Assembly: GCA_964019335.1 (NCBI GenBank)
Contig: OZ025688.1
Location: 186,001 to 250,000 of the forward strand
Length of the DNA stretch: 64,000 nucleotides
Reading direction: 5' to 3'
Source of the DNA: Diplonema japonicum
Taxonomy: Eukaryota; Euglenozoa; Diplonemea; Diplonemida; Diplonemidae
Position numbers and translations under genes: made by a program
Shown here: positions 61,431-64,000 of the stretch, piece by piece
Layout: each line of letters opens with the position of its first letter
Position numbering within the stretch: position 1 is the stretch's first letter
Notes under the pieces: generated by a model
What the model was told of the DNA's origin: nothing
The model's database searches: none
Seen by the model: only the letters and a program-made list of their open reading frames with translations

Positions 61431-61781
61431 ATGCTTAGATACACTCTGACCACCCTGCGATTGCCCATCACCACTGACAGTGTGCGCACAGGGGATCGGG
61501 ACTTTGTTTTTAATGCGGTGAAAGGGAACTGGAGATGGTTGGAGCACGCCTCACAAGAATGCAAGCAAGACAGAGCGATCGTGTTGGCGGCTCTCCGTCA
61601 GAACGGGGAAGCCTTCAAGTTCGTGGATGGCTCCCTGCGAGAGGACAAAGCGGTTCTGCTAGCCGCTCTAAGAATGAAACCCAGCCTCTGGGACGTGGTT
61701 CCAGAAGAGGTGAAGGACAAGAGATTCGTGAGCACAGCCGCTCGCGAGATATTAAAAGGGTCCGTTAACCGGGAGGCGTGA
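61431..61781 (+). CDS. DUF4116 repeat protein
   Basis: 116 aa. Repeats of the DUF4116 type are visible: DRDFVFNAVKGNWRWLEHAS and DRAIVLAALRQNGEAFKFV, then DKAVLLAALRMKPSLWDVV. These short helical repeats are common in protists and large DNA viruses and have no known biochemical role. Single exon. Confidence 0.85.
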   Translation: MLRYTLTTLRLPITTDSVRTGDRDFVFNAVKGNWRWLEHASQECKQDRAIVLAALRQNGEAFKFVDGSLREDKAVLLAALRMKPSLWDVVPEEVKDKRFVSTAAREILKGSVNREA

Positions 61782-61950
61782 TTACTCTTTTTCTCTTTTA
61801 CAAGAAGATGCTTCTGATTTTTTTTTGAAACCTTCCCCCCCCCCATTCCTTCCCTCCCTTCCTTTTTTTTTATAGCCCGAACCGAGGCGTTAAAAAAGAA
61901 AAGGGAAGGAAAGGGTGGAAGGGGGGAAAAAAAAAAGAAAAAAAGAAAAT

Positions 61951-62247
61951 ATGGGTTCAACAAGCTCAAAACAAGAAGACAAATCGATTCAGCAGGTGAA
62001 CAACATGAGGAGTGCGAAGGGACGGGAGGTATGAAGAATCCCCTCCTCCCCCACCACCATCACCCCCAAGGCGTGTTACAGCGCGAAAGATGAATATTAC
62101 AAGTGCCTAGAGATCTCTGATGAGCAATGCACTGGTGAGATGGAAAATTACGAAACAATCTGCCCACGGAGCTGGAGGAATTATTTCCAAGATGGGAGGC
62201 GGAAGGAGCAGATTGTCGGTTCGCAGTTGGGCGGGTTGCGCAACTAG
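61951..62247 (+). CDS. COA6: COA6-like cytochrome c oxidase assembly factor (two exons)
   Basis: Join of 61951-62028 and 62071-62247, encoding 84 aa. After splicing, CYSAKDEYYKC (CX9C) and CTGEMENYETIC (CX10C) are followed by SWRNYFQDGRR, the exact CX9C-CX10C and W...YF..RR signature of COA6/COX6B-fold proteins. It works in the intermembrane space in copper delivery to COX2. Neither exon alone makes this domain from an ATG, so the gene is easily missed. Confidence 0.9.
62029..62070 (+). other. Cis-intron, 42 nt
   Basis: GTATGA...CCCCAAG with a C-rich body and an in-frame TGA. Phase 0. Confidence 0.85.
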
Positions 62248-62314
62248 TGTTTTTTTTTTTTTTTTTTTTTTTTTTCTTCTTCTTAGAAAAAAAATCCCCC
62301 TCTAAAGGAGAGAA

Positions 62315-62995
62315 ATGAGTATCTATGAAATACTATGTCCAGGGGACCGCCCCAGTCCATTGTGGCTGTTGGTGGCTGTTGTGCTGAATCTTACCATCAT
62401 CATCGTCGGCTTTACAGTGGAAACAGACAGGCAACGGCATGTGACAAACGGGTTCGTTTACTACTCAGATTGCAGAAGGCCGAAAACATGGATAGTGTAC
62501 TCTGTGATGGTCGCGATAGCCAACATCGGTTTCCTGCTGCACCTAGGCAACAGGATGTACCGGAAAAAGGACAAAGAAAAGGACAAGGAACCGTCGAGCC
62601 CTAAGGGCGACGTCTCAAAACCTGTCATGAAGCTGCTAGTGTACGATTTAGGGGTGTATATATACTCGCTCTTCTTTATATTTGTGGTAGTGTGGAGTTG
62701 TGTTCCTGCAGACGGCCCCGGATGGGCTGGTGGTGATGACCCCAAGTACCGCCTTCCTGCCTGCGCTCACCAGAACGACAAAGTCCACACCATCAGAGTC
62801 CTTCTCTGGACGTACGAGGCGTGCTGTCTTGCGTCGCTGCTCATCTTTCTTTGCTGCCCCGTTGTGCTCCCCTCCAAAAATCTTTTCTCATCAAAGCCCG
62901 CTGTCGACCCACAACACAAGGACTGCGAGCTCTCTCTCATGGGGTACCCCGGCCACTTCCTTGAGAACGATGTCCAAGAACTGGAGGCACGTTAA
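62315..62995 (+). CDS. Four-helix membrane protein, unknown
   Basis: 226 aa with four hydrophobic helices at about 16-35, 59-80, 107-131 and 160-186. A Lys-rich loop lies between helices 2 and 3, and a Cys-containing loop between 3 and 4. Topology is tetraspanin-like, but the CCG motif is missing. Not recognised. Confidence 0.75.
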   Translation: MSIYEILCPGDRPSPLWLLVAVVLNLTIIIVGFTVETDRQRHVTNGFVYYSDCRRPKTWIVYSVMVAIANIGFLLHLGNRMYRKKDKEKDKEPSSPKGDVSKPVMKLLVYDLGVYIYSLFFIFVVVWSCVPADGPGWAGGDDPKYRLPACAHQNDKVHTIRVLLWTYEACCLASLLIFLCCPVVLPSKNLFSSKPAVDPQHKDCELSLMGYPGHFLENDVQELEAR

Positions 62996-63252
62996 GCGAG
63001 GGGAGGGTTGAAAGGGGGGGGTGAAGTGTTCCATACAATACACGCCTTTCGTTTCTGTTTTTTTTTTTTTTTATACTTTTATTCTGACCATTTTCTCACC
63101 CCCCGTCCACATTCGTCTTAGTTCTGTGAATTCTACTTTTTTTTTTTTTGTCTTTCCATTCTTTTCGATTCGGCGGTTGGGAGGGGAAAGCAATACTCAG
63201 CCACAGGAGAGGGAGTCGTGGGTTCGGGGAGAAGAAAAAAAAAAAAAAGAAA

Positions 63253-64000
63253 ATGGTAGCTCCCAAACCCCGCACGCCCCGTACGCAGGTGAGCGTGCCT
63301 GTCCCACGGGAGCCGCCCATGCCCGTGTTGATGGATGACATACATAAAGTGAGCGCTGAGGAAGTGGCACTGCAAGGACAGGTGATCTTGGGTGATGCGT
63401 TCAAGTGCATGACGGTGGACCATGAGGGAAAGGTGTGGACTGGTGAGCGGAACGGGGGTGTGTGGCTGCGGAGCCAGTACACCGCGGAGGTCTTGAGTGA
63501 TGGTGTTGCCTTCCAGGGTGGGAAGTCTAACTTTGTTTCGAGCATCAGTTTCATCCCATCTGTGAAACAAGTGTGGGCAGGCTTCAGCGACGGCATCCTC
63601 CGTGTCTTCAATGCGGAGGGCTTGCATGAGATGCTGTCAGAGACCAGACAGCACTCAGGAGCCATCAACTGCATCCATCCCTCGGGTCCCTTCGTCATCA
63701 CTGGCGGGCAGGACTGGAAGCTCTACAAGTGGTCACCCACGAGAGGTGCGCCCAGGCAGATGGCTCTCCTCAGTGGCCACTCGAACAGCATCCGGTGCGT
63801 CACCTCTGACTTCAAACGTGGCTATCTCTACTCCGGCTCCGACGACATGACCATCAGGTCATGGTCCACAGGAGGGCAGACCTCTTGTGTCCTTAAGGGG
63901 CATACTTCCAGCGTGCTGTCACTGTGCCTCCCTGCCGTGTCCAACCTGCTGTGGAGCGGCTCTGAAGACGCTTCCATCCACATCTGGAACCTCGACAGCA
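63253..64000 (+). CDS. WD40-repeat protein, 3' partial
   Basis: The ATG at 63253 follows an A run, and the frame is open to the window end (249 codons seen). Several WD-type blades are visible: KVWTGERNGGVWL, QVWAGFSDGILRVF, LYSGSDDMTIRSWS and LWSGSEDASIHIWN, with GH dipeptides before them (LSGHSNSIRCV, LKGHTSSVLSL). It is a beta-propeller scaffold; the specific partner is unknown because the C-terminus is missing. Confidence 0.9.
   Translation, partial: MVAPKPRTPRTQVSVPVPREPPMPVLMDDIHKVSAEEVALQGQVILGDAFKCMTVDHEGKVWTGERNGGVWLRSQYTAEVLSDGVAFQGGKSNFVSSISFIPSVKQVWAGFSDGILRVFNAEGLHEMLSETRQHSGAINCIHPSGPFVITGGQDWKLYKWSPTRGAPRQMALLSGHSNSIRCVTSDFKRGYLYSGSDDMTIRSWSTGGQTSCVLKGHTSSVLSLCLPAVSNLLWSGSEDASIHIWNLDS

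Overview
The window looks like a gene-dense stretch of a unicellular eukaryote's nuclear genome. Every host gene I can support lies on the + strand. Genes are separated by short AT-rich spacers full of A, T, C and G homopolymers. Pyrimidine runs followed by AG sit upstream of many starts, and long A runs often abut the ATG. This fits long unidirectional gene clusters with trans-spliced mRNAs, as in Euglenozoa. The many very short cis-introns (41-54 nt) argue against a trypanosomatid, and a diplonemid-like or other free-living euglenozoan is my best inference. A DEK_C plus HMG-box protein resembling kinetoplastid TDP1, and an isocitrate dehydrogenase ending in a peroxisome/glycosome-type AKL tripeptide, agree with that. 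The lineage is inferred, not proven.

Region 1-44.4 kb holds mostly single-copy housekeeping or conserved genes: a Cache-cyclase receptor, NADP-isocitrate dehydrogenase, a Cys-rich type I membrane protein, an F-box protein, a coiled-coil protein, a CCCH/polyQ-polyH protein with three exons, a RanBP2-type zinc-finger protein, a C2/PX membrane protein, a REX1-like exonuclease, a PTB-like four-RRM protein, a twin CX9C protein, a PPR-like mitochondrial protein, a GH18 chitinase-like protein, a GPKOW/Spp2-like splicing factor, prolyl 4-hydroxylase, ribosomal protein uL15, a DEK/HMG chromatin protein, a HAUS1-like augmin subunit, PARG and a TTLL polyglutamylase. A piggyBac-type deletion derivative with TTAA ends sits at 38.46-39.58 kb.

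Region 44.7-59.4 kb is an accessory island. It carries eleven intact genes, plus one fragment, for tiny (118-130 aa) secreted and probably GPI-anchored proteins. They fall into three sequence groups (A, B, C) that share one six-cysteine framework. Flanking DNA is duplicated with the genes. The C copies are interleaved with a tyrosine-recombinase mobile element and a repeat that also occurs at 24.2 kb. This array is the best candidate for an undescribed system, namely a diversifying surface-protein family.

Region 60.4-64 kb returns to ordinary genes: an ApaH/PP-type metallophosphoesterase, a DUF4116 protein, a two-exon COA6-like protein, a 4-TM protein and a WD40 protein running off the window.

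A second window-wide theme is the introns. Ten are supported by reading-frame continuity, two of them weakly. At least three consist of a 5' splice site, a long A homopolymer and AG, with no pyrimidine tract. Splicing one of them restores a recognisable GPKOW C-terminus.
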